64,000 nucleotides of DNA, from the NCBI GenBank assembly GCA_018806915.1, contig JAGKQI010000078.1, positions 124,001-188,000 of the forward strand. Reading direction: 5' to 3'. The position numbers and the translations under genes were made by a program. Positions 27,924 to 39,679 of the stretch are shown piece by piece. Below the pieces are notes generated by a model. That model was given only the letters and a program-made list of their open reading frames with translations. It was not told where the DNA came from and made no database searches. How positions within the stretch are numbered: position 1 is the stretch's first letter; each line of letters opens with the position of its first letter. This DNA is from Phytophthora colocasiae (Eukaryota; Oomycota; Peronosporomycetes; Peronosporales; Peronosporaceae).

Positions 27924-28952
27924 AAGAAACAAGAGAAAGCAGAGGAGAAGAAAGCAGCCCACCCGCCTTTCGATGGCGAGAACTTTGAAGTGTGGCTCGA
28001 GAGGATGAAGCTCAAGTTGGAGCGCAAGAGCCTGTGGAAATACTGCACGAAGGAGATTGTCGAATTAGAGGAGGCGAAGCAGAAGGAACATGATACCTGG
28101 GAGAAGGAAACTGCTCGCGCCAAGGAAATGCTTTACGACGGAATGACGGATATGATAATGAAGACTGTGAAGTTTGAACCATCGCCATTTCGTGTAGTGG
28201 AGAGAATGAAACAGCGCTACGTTGGTAAGACGTATTTCAAGTACGCATCGGAGGTTACGAAGCTGAGATCACTTCGCCTTGAAGAAAATGGAAACGTTGC
28301 TGATCACTTGGGAGAAGTTCGTCGAATTTTGGATCGGATTGCGTTGCTTGGCGTGCCCCTAGATGAATATTTGATGCCCGCAATTCTGATCAGTACACTA
28401 CCTGAATCTTACGATAATGTGGTTGAGACGTTCCTGGCAAGTCATGTGGCTACAACAGTTAACGAGCCTGCCAATTATGAACAACTGGAACATGCGCTCG
28501 AGATGGCATACGATCGACGACAAGGGCGGAAGCTGGATGGAAAGCCGGACGAACAGGCGCTGTATGGTGGCAGATCGGGCCGAGGTCGAGGCCGAGGTCG
28601 TGGTCGCGGTCGAGGTCGCGGAGGTCGTGGTGGCCGTGATGGTGGAAATCAAGGACACGGTCGCGGAAGAGGTGGCCGAGGTGGTCGAGGTGCAGGAAGA
28701 GGAGGAAGTCAAGGACGTGGTCGTGGATCATGTTTTCACTGTGAAGAACAAGGACATCAAGTCCGTGATTGTCCGTACTTGGGTAAACGTCCACCAAGTG
28801 AGAGCCTCCCAAGCAGACAAAGACTAGCGGGAATGCAGAAGGAAAGAAGTCCGGAAAAAGGAAATATAGTAACTATGCTGCCGAGGATAGTGAAGAAGAT
28901 GCCTATATCATTTCGGCGCTGTCGAAACAACCCTCTCGTATCCAAAAGCTAG
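27912..28952 (+). pseudogene. Copia gag, right palindrome copy, with proper start
   Basis: 346 codons from the ATG at 27912 (MSEDKKQEKAEEKK). Gag helical region (residues ~15-220), Arg/Gly-rich tract (~225-270), CCHC knuckle CFHCEEQGHQVRDC (~275-288). Near 28805 the frame leaves the pol frame: PPKQTKTSGN...RWYLDAGATCHMTN (protease) continues in another frame, and a second shift occurs near 29060. Both shifts also exist in the left arm, so they predate the palindrome. Homology to copia ends at 29412. Confidence 0.85.
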
Positions 28953-29412
28953 CGCATGGTCGTTGGTATTTGGATGCTGGTGCTACTTGTCATATGACAA
29001 ACCAGAAGATTGACTTCGTGTCTTTCACAGAAATGGGTGCGTTGGTGCGAGTTGGAGGTGAAAACTGGCTATGGTTGGAGTTGGCACGGTGAAAAAGGAA
29101 ATTCAGACTACTAACGGACGACGCACTGTCGTGCTACGGGGAGTACGATATGTACCTGAACTTCAGTGCAGTCTGTTTTCAGTACGGCGGCAAAATGATC
29201 CCTACGTTACCGCTTGAGGAAATGCTGAAGGTCCATTTTGATGAATATGAATTTGCTGAACTAAAATTTCAACGTGGCAGTGCTTACGCGTATGTGGACG
29301 AGACGAGTCTTTATCAAGTGAAGTTGGAGACTCCAGAAGATGCTGTCATGTTAGTTGCGGCTAACGAAAGTGAAGAGATTAAACGATGGCATACAAGACT
29401 TGGACATCCGGG
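27924..29412. repeat. Right arm of the 1.49-kb palindrome
   Basis: The inverted copy of 26341-27828. The outer boundary is sharp: both arms read tggacatccggg (plus sense of the right arm), then diverge into gttgaacg here and aaggaatg in the left arm, where the integrase continues. Confidence 0.92.
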
Positions 29413-29426
29413 GTTGAACGCATTTC

Positions 29427-30503
29427 TTAGTCTTCACTCCAGAGGTCGGAAAACTGGACGCGCTGCTCGACTGGTATCAGCTTGGCCCAAAGTTCATCTG
29501 GAACATGAGCGATTCGGTCTTCGTCCGTGCTGCAGTACACCCACTGCGCTCGCTTAGGTTCTTGCCTGTCCAACAGGTCCAGCTGCTCCTCGAGAGTGTA
29601 TAGATGACCAGTAGATGGGTTGAGATGACCAGGGTCCATCAAGAACTAGTGGCACAACTTATTCGGGAAGTTCCACACGCCAGGCTCAAACCAAATCGAG
29701 TCGGGAAGACGAGACTTCACCCGAGTAAGCAGTGTAAGGGCCCTTTTTCGGTAGGCCGAGTGGACATTCGTCCGCTTGTCTTGAACGTTCCGGATGGACG
29801 GAGGAGCGGATGATGAATTGTCGAGTGTTAACCAGTGGTAAGTGTGACAAAAAGCTCTCGAGTCACCGGCGACGACATTGGTCCAATCATATAGTGCATC
29901 CCGAGCGTTTTCATCCAAGTCCTCTCGAGTGTGAAAATATAATTCCTGAGGACGACGCGAGTACATGTCATTCCAAGGAGCAGCCAAGAGAAGTCGTTGC
30001 AACTGCCGGATCCATGTACCACGAACGCTTTTTCAAGATCTTACATCATAACGGTTCGGAGAATAATCAGGAAGACCCGGAGTCTGTCGGGTGTGACCTC
30101 CAAGTGGATCACTTCACTTCATCCGGATCCCGTAGTGTCTCCAGGAGACCTCTCCTGAACCCGGCACGTCGATGATCTCTCTCTCCACTGGTGTAAGGTC
30201 TTCAAAGTCTCGACGAGCGAGAACCGTACCCTTGGAATCCACCGAACGTCGCTTCTTCGATGCAGTTGAAGTCGAACCAGGTGAATCGCTCGGGCGGAGG
30301 CGATGATAACCAGAATGTCGTGATGGAGGAGATGGAGGAGGAAACGCTTCGTCATCATCATCTGGCTCCCCGCTTTCGTCCGGATTGAAATCGTCATCTA
30401 TGGACTTGTCGTCTGGCTGTTCGTTAGGGTCATCCGGGCCGAGAATCTCTTCGAGACCACATTCGTTCAACCATGGAACCCCAGTATTCCGGCTCACGTT
30501 CAT
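29427..30503 (-). pseudogene. Unrecognised decayed coding sequence (probably transposon-derived)
   Basis: Three minus-strand open stretches follow one another: 30503-30114 (acidic/Pro-rich, VPWLNECGLEEILGPDDPNEQPDD..., ending GEVSWRHYGIRMK), 30002-29646 (QRLLLAAPWNDMYSRRPQELYFHTREDLDENARDALYDWTNVV...) and 29642-29427 (DPGHLNPSTGHLYTLEEQLDLLDRQEPKRAQWVYC...). They look like one protein broken by stops and shifts. I recognise no domain. The position, directly abutting the broken copia arm and next to inverted repeats, suggests a mobile-element protein. Confidence 0.4.
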
Positions 30504-30631
30504 CCATGAAAAGTTGTTACGTACTTAGTCCAGAATATTAAGTACGTCCCAAGACGCTACTATAACTTGGCAGAGTCAGTGCTGGAACAACTTTTCATGG
30601 ATGAACGTGAGCCGGAATACTGGGGTTCCAT
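30473..30631. repeat. Inverted repeat, 46-bp arms around a 67-nt spacer
   Basis: 30473-30518 (atggaaccccagtattccgg...) is the reverse complement of 30586-30631. The spacer contains a second inverted pair, ACGTACTTA (30519-30527) and TAAGTACGT (30539-30547). It could fold into a long hairpin. It marks the point where the two halves of the decayed minus-strand coding region meet. Confidence 0.8.
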
Positions 30632-30875
30632 TGTTCCAGAACATCATCCGGACCAACATGGCTACGAGAGGCTCCAGTTCGAAACGCGTTTGCGCACTAC
30701 GATCTTCTTCGAACCACTCACGAGCGCCAGGATACTTCACACCAGAGATCATCATCATTTGAAGATCCATTCGAATTTCCTCCCAAGCAACTGGGTGTCT
30801 GAAAGAGATTGACGTGCTTCAGCTTGCGTCCAAAGAACTTGACCATCATCAGGGCGGCAATCCAACTGAGAGTCA

Positions 30876-31500
30876 CTAATCCAGCCTGAAGGTCGACTTT
30901 GCATGTGGAGCGGAGCCTTTCGAGATTTCGTGGATTCCTTCGACTTCTGTAATGGACCTCCAGACGCGGCGAGCTTTCTTTCGATTCAGTCTAGACGTGC
31001 GTTTACCGCGGCGACAACGGTACCTTGGATTGAGCTTTATCAATCCCATCAATTTGACCTTGTGGAGATACTCAAGTTGGTTAATGGTTTCGGGGTCACA
31101 GGCGGTTCGACTCGATCCAGTAAAGAGACAGCAGTGTCTCGACTTTTCGCGAGAACAACAACCCAGTGTCGACGATGCCATCACCAATACACACTCCCTC
31201 ACGCACTGTTTGGACAAACGTCTGGAACAGTTCCACATTCGTGTATGAAGCGTCAAGTGGACTCTGGAAGAGAATATCGTAATCCAGCGGAAAATCGCTG
31301 CGCTGAAGAACGCGAAAGAACTCCATAGCTTCCACACGATACAAACCAGCCGGCAGAGCAGAGGCAGGCGAAGCCACAGGAGAATCAACAGCTGACAGCG
31401 GCGACAGCGATGAAGGTGATAGTGGTGGCGACGGTGAAGCGGCCTGCGTTGCAGCCGGTGGTCGGTTGGCGGCCGTTTCCGAAGATGGCCGGACCAACAC
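30876..31500 (-). pseudogene. Unrecognised decayed coding sequence, N-terminal part
   Basis: From 31500 leftward: a Pro/Ser/Ala-rich start (MLVRPSSETAANRPPAATQ), then MEFFRVLQRSDFPLDYDILFQSPLDASYTNVELFQTFVQTVREGVCIGDGI...LLSLYWIESN. After a frameshift near 31100 it continues in the frame CDPETINQLEYLHKVKLMGLIKLNPRYRCRRGKRTSR...HAKSTFRLD. It may form one gene with the piece at 29427-30503. No known domain is recognised; a transposon-derived ORF is the likeliest explanation. Confidence 0.4.
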
Positions 31501-31779
31501 AGCGCGTACCAGCCGAGACTAAGTCGCACACCAGCTAAGAAGGAGTCGCACGGAGCCCAGCAGAAGACTGAAGCTCCACCAAGAGAGTACGAGAGGAAGC
31601 AGACGACCGTAATGAAACCATAATGACCGCCTCGGGCTGGAACCCACTCAATTCCAGTGCGGTCAGGTCCACAGGCGAAGATGCCACCGGTACAAGCGAG
31701 TCCCTGTTGAGGCGGCCGACTTCGCCGTCTGCTGTGCTTTTTCGAGAATGAAGACTACAGTGCTCGCCATAAATATGTA

Positions 31780-33140
31780 GTGAACAGTTATTTGTAACTA
31801 ATTGGATCAATTCTCTACGAATAAGGCTAAAACCGCGTAATTGGACGTTTCCAACGGAGAGCTTTCCGAGCATATCTTTTATTCATCCAGAAGATTCGTG
31901 GTTGCGGAGAACTGAGAGTGACCATCATTCCGACGCTGGCAAAAAGTACGTAGCGGAAGAAATGGAGCTTGTGTGTCTGCACTACAAAAAAGTATCAGTA
32001 AGAGACAATCCTGCGATCACACTAAACGACGTAGGTATTAGCCCGGCGACGCAGCACATACACAATTTCATTTCTAAGCCTTTTGTTTCTACGCACAACT
32101 ATCGTTGTCAACTTTGGTGCCCGTCAAGGAATAAGTCACCCAAGCAACAAACAATTTATCTGGTGGTAGGATGCATTTTCTTGGTGGTGAACTACTCTTG
32201 CTCTGGTGATTTAAACCCTTAAAAGCCTTAATGGTGACCTCCTAATAGGGGGTCTCAGAATTTCGAAAAGTCGCTCTAAAATGGCATGCGGTTTCGCGCC
32301 CAAATCGCATGCGATTTCGACAAAAGAGTCGTCAAAATCGCACAGGGGTCTCAGAATTGAACGCTATCCGAGCTGCAGTCCGCACTATCACAATTGGAAA
32401 AACACAATGCGATCATCCAACGCGTCGTCTACTCACCCCTGCGCGTCAATCGCTCATCTCGGTGTGTCAACGGCATTGCGGTCCCTGGTATGACATGCTC
32501 ATCGCCGAGGTCCTTGATCTCCTTGCAGTAGCTATCCTCGAGGGAGGGCTGGACGAGGAACTTGGCGGTACCTCCCCCTTTGATGACTGGGAAGAGCTGA
32601 TCCCTGTCGATTCAAGCGTCGATGAACTCTTCGATCTATTCTTTTGCGGAGATACTTGTCGACAAGAAGCAACGTGTAGCGCAGCCATGAGTTGGTAGAA
32701 CAGTATTTATATGTAGTATACACGTATTTATATGTAGTATATTCCTAAAGTTAGAGATGATTTACGTCATGATGTGCACGAGAGCGTTCGTTACCAGACA
32801 CGATGCGCGCAAATGCTGTTGCCCAATTCGGTGCTCTGAAGGTTGGTGTTGCAGTGCTACCTAGGGCTACCTAGCTGGCAGTGGTGCTTGAGCCCTACGA
32901 GGCCAAAATGGCGACTGAGCCGAGTTTGTGTTTGTCGGCTTGCAATCTGTGATTTTCTTCACAAAACCCATGTTGCAGATCAACCGGTCGATTTCGTTTT
33001 GGCGTGAAACCGCGTGCCATTTTGGATTTCGGCGCGACTTTTCGTAACCTAATCGCTGGTGGTGAGAGCCAAATATCTGGTGGAACATTACAGGTACTAA
33101 CGTCGAAAATTGATCCGATTAGTTCCAAATAACTGTTCAC
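31780..33140. mobile_element. Non-autonomous TIR DNA element with TA duplication
   Basis: Left end gtgaacagttatttgtaact (31780-31820) and right end (reverse complement of 33100-33140) form ~40-bp terminal inverted repeats with about four mismatches. Both sides are flanked by TA (31778-31779 and 33141-33142), as for Tc1/mariner-type elements. The interior has a second inverted pair (around 32268-32320 and 32985-33046, 'cgaaaagtcgc...aaaatggca-gcggtttc') and a repeated 'ggggtctcagaatt' (about 32250 and 32344). No transposase is visible. The open frame 32309-32698 has no recognisable domain and I do not call it a gene. Confidence 0.65.
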
Positions 33141-33144
33141 TACC

Positions 33145-33187
33145 TATCTGATTGGGTGATATTATTTTATTGCAATGGGCGGTTAGT
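33145..33187. repeat. Dispersed direct repeat, copy 2 (first copy 22671-22716)
   Basis: tatctgattgggtgatatta...caatgggcggttagt starts 2 nt after the TA duplication of the TIR element and lies ~195 bp before the H start codon. It matches the sequence found after pseudogene G. Confidence 0.7.
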
Positions 33188-33381
33188 TCATGTACTTCTA
33201 TGGAATGTATTATTAATAGCATAGTAATTACAAACGGCTGTGGAAGCTTTTAGAAGTTTTCTGAACTGCGGGGGCGGCACTTCTCTTTTGGCACGCCCTC
33301 CCCGAAGCTCCCCTGACTTCGATAAAGAAGGTGTAGCTATTATTGATCATTCTTTCTCAACCGCAGTTCGAATCGAAGGCG

Positions 33382-35485
33382 ATGATACTTTCTCGATTAA
33401 CTCGAACCTCGACTAAAGTCAGCCAGGTTTCTACAAGTATCGAGACTCCAGATATGACCGAAAAGTTGTTTTCAGATTCTACCCGACGTATTGCCTGGTT
33501 CATCTTTGCCATTCTCCATGGGTATTGTTGGGGTGTATTACGCAGCTATAGCTCTGGTGTACTGGGTATTACCAGAAACAACTTTAGACGTTTGGTTGTA
33601 TCTGTACGGATTGAGTATGGGCACTGAGTATCATCGAATTATTGCGGTAGCTATGGGAAGCTTGGCAATAATTCATTTCTGCTATTTGGCTTGGGTTCTC
33701 GTCTGGTCACTTATAAAACGGAGGTTTGTGTTCGCGATCTACGACATCGTTCCACCAACTGCTTCGAGCCAATTACGAGTTCAGAAGCGCTTACCTCACT
33801 ACATCGGTAATATTTACCGTGTTATGACGTCTAGTATTGCTGTTTTCAGCGTGGATAGCCCATACTTTGACGTTGTGTTAATATTCCAAGAGATTGTTGA
33901 GACTTCACTTCAGACGCAGCAGGCTTATCGAATGAGTGTGTTGTTGCCACGTACACAATTGAATAGGTGCTATATTGCACTCCTGGTTTTTAATTGCTGG
34001 TCGACTGCGCTAATCCATTCAAAATTCCACCAAATCACAACCAAAAGGAGGTTTTACGTCATTGTTTGTGATATCGTTCTTGATCTAGTGACTTCTGTGG
34101 GAATTTCAACAGTCATTTTACTAATTTACTCGAATGATTTCAATTTTGAGCAAGGTGAGTTTCCGAGTGACAAGTGGTACAACAACGCCTGGCTAGTGCA
34201 CGTTTTAAGTGAGTTCCAGATTGTGTTGGTTACTTCGTGGGGAGATTTGATGATGAGGATAATCTTTGCTTTGAGCATGTTGGGAAATATGGACAATATG
34301 AAGAAGCTTCTGATCTCCACAATAAAAAAACAAGATCGAACTCATAAGACTCAACGTATTACTTCCGTGATGCCTGAGCACAGAGCAAAAGTTAAAGAAA
34401 TGAGCCATTTACAAATTCTGGCCGAATCTCGATTGGTGCAAGTATTGTTCATCCTGTGGGGAACTATCCTTTTGATTCTTCACTTGAGTGCAGAGTCTGT
34501 TTCAAATGTTCCGGATTGTGCTATGCAAGTGAAACCCTGGGGGACCTCAGTGCCAGGATGTTCTCTATTTGTCGTTGACTGTCACGCATTGGAAATCAGC
34601 GGGATCGGAGATCAAATATCTACCCAATGGAACACATTCGATCGTGCAACGACGTCGGGTTTGGTCATTCGACATTGCACCAATCTAGAGATGCCAGATA
34701 TGCTGACTGAGTTTTCCAGACTCCAGTTGCTAAAGCTTTACAACTCAACTATTACGAACTGGGATCACAGCGCAGCTCTCTCAGGAAGACACCACCTGAA
34801 TCTTGTGATGTTATTTCTGGTTCGTGTGAATATGACGGATGGTGAACTTCCAGTGGGTTTGCAAGGGAATGATTTCCCAAAGTCTCTTTTGGATATTGAA
34901 TTCTGCGTCACAAATCTGCGGGGACTGCCAGACGACTTGGATTTGAAGTGGCCGCAGTCGGGGACGATTTACTTCGAAGCGAGCAATTTAACGACAGTCC
35001 CGCTTCCGTTGGTTAGTCTATCCCCTTCCGTACTTTCACTGGCATTAAGTCCCATTTCAGACATACCTGGGCCACTGTTTAGCACCAGTGATCTGTATCT
35101 TCACGTTGGTAGCACACTCATCTCTGATCTACCTCAGATTGTGGATATCTCTCCTCTTTTCAAGATGCGGGTAGATCATACTAACATATCTTCCTTTTGG
35201 GATTGGGTGGATCCGATGATCGCCAACGATGGACTGGTGTACAACAGCCTCCCCACCATTTTAGCAACAGGGACTCCATACTGTTTGGAGTTGCAGCAAA
35301 TTCTGTTCGAGAAGCGCTCGAACTTTTCAGTTCCGTGGTGCCAAGGCCAGTCGAGGTCATTGTTTGATGTATCGCCAGAAAACCTGGAGAAACTCAAAAA
35401 AGCTGTATCATGCGAGGCTTGGCCCCTAACTCTTTACCCGATCGAATTTGATGATATCTACAGCAGAATCAGGAATGATGCTTAA
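33382..35485 (+). pseudogene. TM-LRR member H, full length with a single +1 frameshift in a G run
   Basis: The ATG at 33382 gives MILSRLTRTSTKVSQ...MTEKLFSDSTRRIAWFIFAILHGYC. At ~33527-33531 the sequence tgttggggtg carries one more G than expected from member J (tgtctggta). The rest (VYYAAIALVYWVLPETTLDVWLYLYGLSMGTEYHR...) is in the next frame and stays open to TAA 35485. All family features are present: GVDSPYFD-like SVDSPYFD, FQEIVETSLQTQQAYRMSV, hydrophobic segments, an ectodomain with Cys and sequons, and the tail YPIEFDDIYSRIR. With a single homopolymer indel the gene may be functional if the base is an assembly error. Confidence 0.82.
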
Positions 35486-35544
35486 ACTGTTTTAACCAAA
35501 ATTATTTTATGCGCTGAGCTGAAAAACTTAATGGTTTGTCGCAT

Positions 35545-37359
35545 TTATTTAATGCAGTCCTCAAAGTCTAGAGGATACCAAGTCCTTGGTATGACACAGT
35601 AGCTCGAAGCATTGGCCAGTTCTGTACAGTGACATCTGATTCCAGATTGATCTTGCTCTTCACTGTAGATCCTCTGGGGGATGGAGAGTTGGCCGCCATT
35701 ACGGGGTGTATTACTGTCAATAAAGCGTTTACGATTCGTGGATCAATCCAATCCCAGAAGAATAACACGTTAGTGTTATCCACGCGAAGCACAAGTGCAG
35801 CTGCAGAAAGCTTTGGGAGTTCCGAAATCAGTGTACTAACAGAACCCACGTTCGCTTCAAAAAGAGATGCAGGAAGAGGATTCATTGCGAGAGACATATC
35901 GAGGGGAACAAGCCTCACTAGTGCAGCTGTGACCTCAGTGAACTCACAGTTCTCAAGCTGGATTGTAGAGGATTGTGGCCACTTAAGTCAATATCGTCCG
36001 GCAACGAGTTTAAGTTGGTAGTGCGAAATTCAAAATGCGTCAATAGTTGAGGGAAATTATTCCCTCGGAGGCCAGGCGGAAGTTCCCATATTTACACGTA
36101 CCAGTAAAAGTAATAGTAGATTTGGATGATGCAGCTGTGACAGAGCTGCTCTTTCCTCCCAACTTGCAATGGTCGAATTGTAGATTTTCAGCACCTTCAA
36201 TCTTGACAACTCAGTTAGAAATTGTGGCATCTCGAGTTTAAGACAGTGTCGTATTACCACGCGACTTGTTGTTGTTGAGTAGAAGTAGCTCCATTCTGCA
36301 ATGATCTCGTCTTCGGAACCGTTTATTCCAGACTTGTAGCAGTCAACAACAAATACTGAACATGACATCTTCGAGGTGGCCCACGGTTTAACTTCCATCG
36401 GGCACTGAGGGAATTCTTGTAGTGATTCGGCGTACAAGTGAAGAACTAGAATTGCAGCTCCCCACATGAGGTAAATGATTTTTGTAGTCTGCGAGTGTGA
36501 ATCTAAGACAACGTCTAACTTACTTAGTGTTAAAGAGTCTGTGACGTCGGTAACTGGGACTCACAGGCAAGACTGCCGTCGCTTGATTAGATTTCCATCT
36601 TTTTGGGGCTTGCACGCTGAGTAGTTTTCTTATGTTGTTCATATTCACTTAGCATGCTCAGGGCAAAAACCATTCGCAGAGTCAGATCCCTCCAGGAGCT
36701 CACCAGAAGAAGTTTGAACTCACTAAGCACGTGCACACTCCACACATCCTCATACCATTTGTACCCTGGGAATCCACTGATATTCGAATCAAAGTCTGGG
36801 TAGGAAATGGCCAGTACTACCAACGTGATACACACTAAAGATACAAAATCAAGTGCACAGTCACACATGACTGCTAACAGCCTCCATTTTGTTGCATCCA
36901 ACTTGTAGGTAGAGTGTACGAGAGCAGTGGTCCAGCAATTAATAACGAGCATAGCGACATAGCCTCGATTCAGCTCAGAGCGTGGCAGGAGTAAACTCAT
37001 GCGGTAAGCTTGCTGGGTCTGAAGTGCAGGTTCCACAATTTCACGAAACATTAAGACTAAGCCATTTTCTAAACGATTGTGCGGTAAACACGAGTGATAA
37101 CACAAAATTTCCGAGCAGAGTTGCGTGAAAGAGTGAAGACAGCTAGTACAGGTCTTCGTTTCATAAACGACCAGCCAACCATCCAAACCAGATAGAGTAA
37201 TTGAATCATGGCAAGGCATCCGTGAACAATAGAAGTGACATAATAGTAGTGTGAATCCATGCCAAGCTTGAAAAAGGATATCCAGACATCTAAAAAGGTC
37301 CATGCCAAGTGCCAACGCAAAATATGCCACAGAGAATCCATGGAGAGCGATAAAGCCAA
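35545..37359 (-). pseudogene. TM-LRR member I, inverted and heavily decayed
   Basis: Minus-strand blocks in order: 37359-37069 (FLDVWISFFKLGMDSHYYYVTSIVHGCLAMIQLLYLVWMV), 37080-36587 (MFREIVEPALQTQQAYRMSLLLPRSELNRGYVAMLVINCWTTALVHSTYK...), 36467-36057 (WGAAILVLHLYAES...VRVNM) and 35918-35568 (DNTNVLFFWDWIDP...), ending with YPLDFEDCIK in a shifted frame near 35548. Multiple stops and deletions are present. Sequence is closest to member K. It is the only minus-strand member of the array and is convergent with H. Confidence 0.85.
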
Positions 37360-37576
37360 CCCAGAGAAGTTAAAGAGTGAGAGGTGTTAAAGAATGTTTG
37401 GACGACCTCTCAGTCGCAACACCAGAGCTATGTTGCTTCGCTCCTTCAACGAAGTGGAGCATATTTTGTCATTTTGATAGAAGTTGTGCTGTTTTCTTGT
37501 GTTGTTGATAAAAAATGTGTTCTCCAAAGTGTACCTAAAAATATAAATTCCTGCTGTCTTCGTACCGATTCCAGCT

Positions 37577-39679
37577 ATGTCTCGTTGTCAAGTTGCTCCT
37601 GATACTGGCACCTTTGTGCCAAATGAAACATTACTATCAGGTGTCTCCCAACGAATTTGTTGGTTCACTTTTGTCATCCTCCATTCGTATTGTCTGGTAT
37701 ATTATTCAGCTATAGCCCTGGGTTACTGGGGGTTACCGGGAACGACTTTGGATGTTTGGCTGTACCTTTATGGACTGAGTATGGGTAGCGAGCACGACCG
37801 AACTATTGCAATTGTTATGGGAACTTTGGGTGGAATTCACTTCTGCTACTTGACTTGGATTCTCGTCTGGTCAATTATTAAGCAGAGATACGTTTTCGCG
37901 GTCTACGATGTTTTTCCACCTCCAGATACAAGTCACTTACGGGTTGAGAACCGCTTCCATCGGTATGTTGGGAAATTCTATCGTATTGTGATATCCACCA
38001 TTGGTCTTTTCAGTGTGGACAGTCCGTACTTTGACGTTGTATTAATTTTCCGAGAGATTATCGAGACTTCACTTCAGACACAACAGGCTTATCGAATGAG
38101 TTTACTACTGCCACGTTCGCAGTTAAACCGCAGCTATGTTGCACTGCTGGTCATCAATTGCTGGTCGACTGCATTGATTCATTTAACTTTCCACCAAAAT
38201 TACGACCAAGAGACGGTTTTACGTCATAGTTTGTGACAGTGTACTTGATATGGTGACTTCTGTGGGGATTTCAACAGTAATTATACTGATTTACTCCAGT
38301 GACTTTAATTTCGCGCTGGGAGAGTTTCCGAGTTACAAGTGGTATGAGGACGTCTGGCTTGTGCATGTACTAAGCGAGTTCCAACTTTTGCTGGTTACTT
38401 CATGGGGAGATTTGGTAATGCGGATCATATTTGCTTTGAGCATGCTGGGAAATATGGACAATATGAAGAAACTGCTGTGCTCAGAACCACCGATGCCCGT
38501 GTTATCAGAGAAGAGAAGCCTACGTGTGAATCGTCGAAGATCTTCTGTGGTTGCAGCTTTAAACCCCAGTGTTTCTGATTTGAAACATGCTTACAGTAAC
38601 AGAAGATTACAAATTCTGGCCGAATCTCGATTGGTGCATCCTTTTGATTCTTCACTTGTGTGCAGAGTCTGTTTCTAATGTTCCGGATTGTGCTATGCAA
38701 GTGAAACCCTGGGGGACCTCAGTGTCAGGATGTTCTCTATTTGTCGTTGACTGTCACGCATTGGAAATCAGCGGGATCGGAGATCAAATCTCTACCCAAT
38801 GGAACACATTCGATCGTGCAACGACGTCGGGTTTGGTCATTCGACATTGCACCAATCTAGAGATGCCAGATATGCTGACTGAGTTTTCCAGACTCCAGTT
38901 GCTAAAGCTTTACAACTCAACTATTACGAACTGGGATCACAGCGCAGCTCTCTCAGGAAGACACCACCCGAATCTTGTGATGTTATTTCTGGTTCGTGTG
39001 AATATGACGGATGGTGGGTGAACTTCCAGTGGGTTTGCAAGGGAATGATTTCCCAAAGTCTCTTTTGGATATTGAATTCTGCGTCACAAATCTGCGGGGA
39101 CTGCCAGACGACTTGGATTTGAAGTGGCCGAAGTCGGGGACGATTTACTTCGAAGCGAGCAATTTAACGACAGTTCCACTGGCCTTGACAAACATTTCCC
39201 CGTATCTCCTTTCCCTGGCGGTAAATCCAATCTCAGTTATCCCAGGAACTCTGCTAAATAGTAGAACTGGCTATCTTAACGTAGGTAGCACGCTCATTTC
39301 CGATTTACCGGAGACTGTGGATATATCCCCCCTCTTCAAATTTCGGGTGGATCATACCAACATCTCGTTCTTCTGGGATTGGGTTGACCCAATTATCGCT
39401 AACGGTGGTATTTACCACATCCTTCCCACGATTCTAGCAACGGGATCCCCGTATTGCTTGGAACTGGAGCGGATTTTAGCTGAAAAGCAGTCCAACTTTT
39501 CGGTTCCATGGAGCGAAAAGCACTCGAAATACCTATCCGATGCATCACGAGAGAACTGGGCGAAAATCAAGAAATCGGTGTCTTGTCAACCATCAACACG
39601 GACGCTATACCCGATCGAATTTGAAGATATCTACAGCAGGGTCAGGAGTCAGTATTTTCAGGATGCATATTATGCATAA
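37577..39679 (+). pseudogene. TM-LRR member J, three frameshifts; middle portion converted from H
   Basis: The ATG at 37577 opens MSRCQVAPDTGTFVPNETLL and is open through LTFHQN. An extra T near 38198 shifts the frame. The next block (MVTSVGISTVIILIYSSDFNF...) runs to ~38637, where 26 nt present in H are deleted. At 39010-39016 a 4-nt duplication (ggtgggtg for ggtg) causes the third shift, after which the ectodomain and tail (YPIEFEDIYSRVR) stay open to 39679. From about 38606 to 39171 J is almost identical to H 34407-34996, whereas both flanks differ strongly. The lesions make J non-functional. Confidence 0.85.

Noticed and set aside
32309..32698. 129-codon open frame in the TIR element
   Set aside because: No recognisable domain and an implausible start; probably chance within a non-autonomous element.
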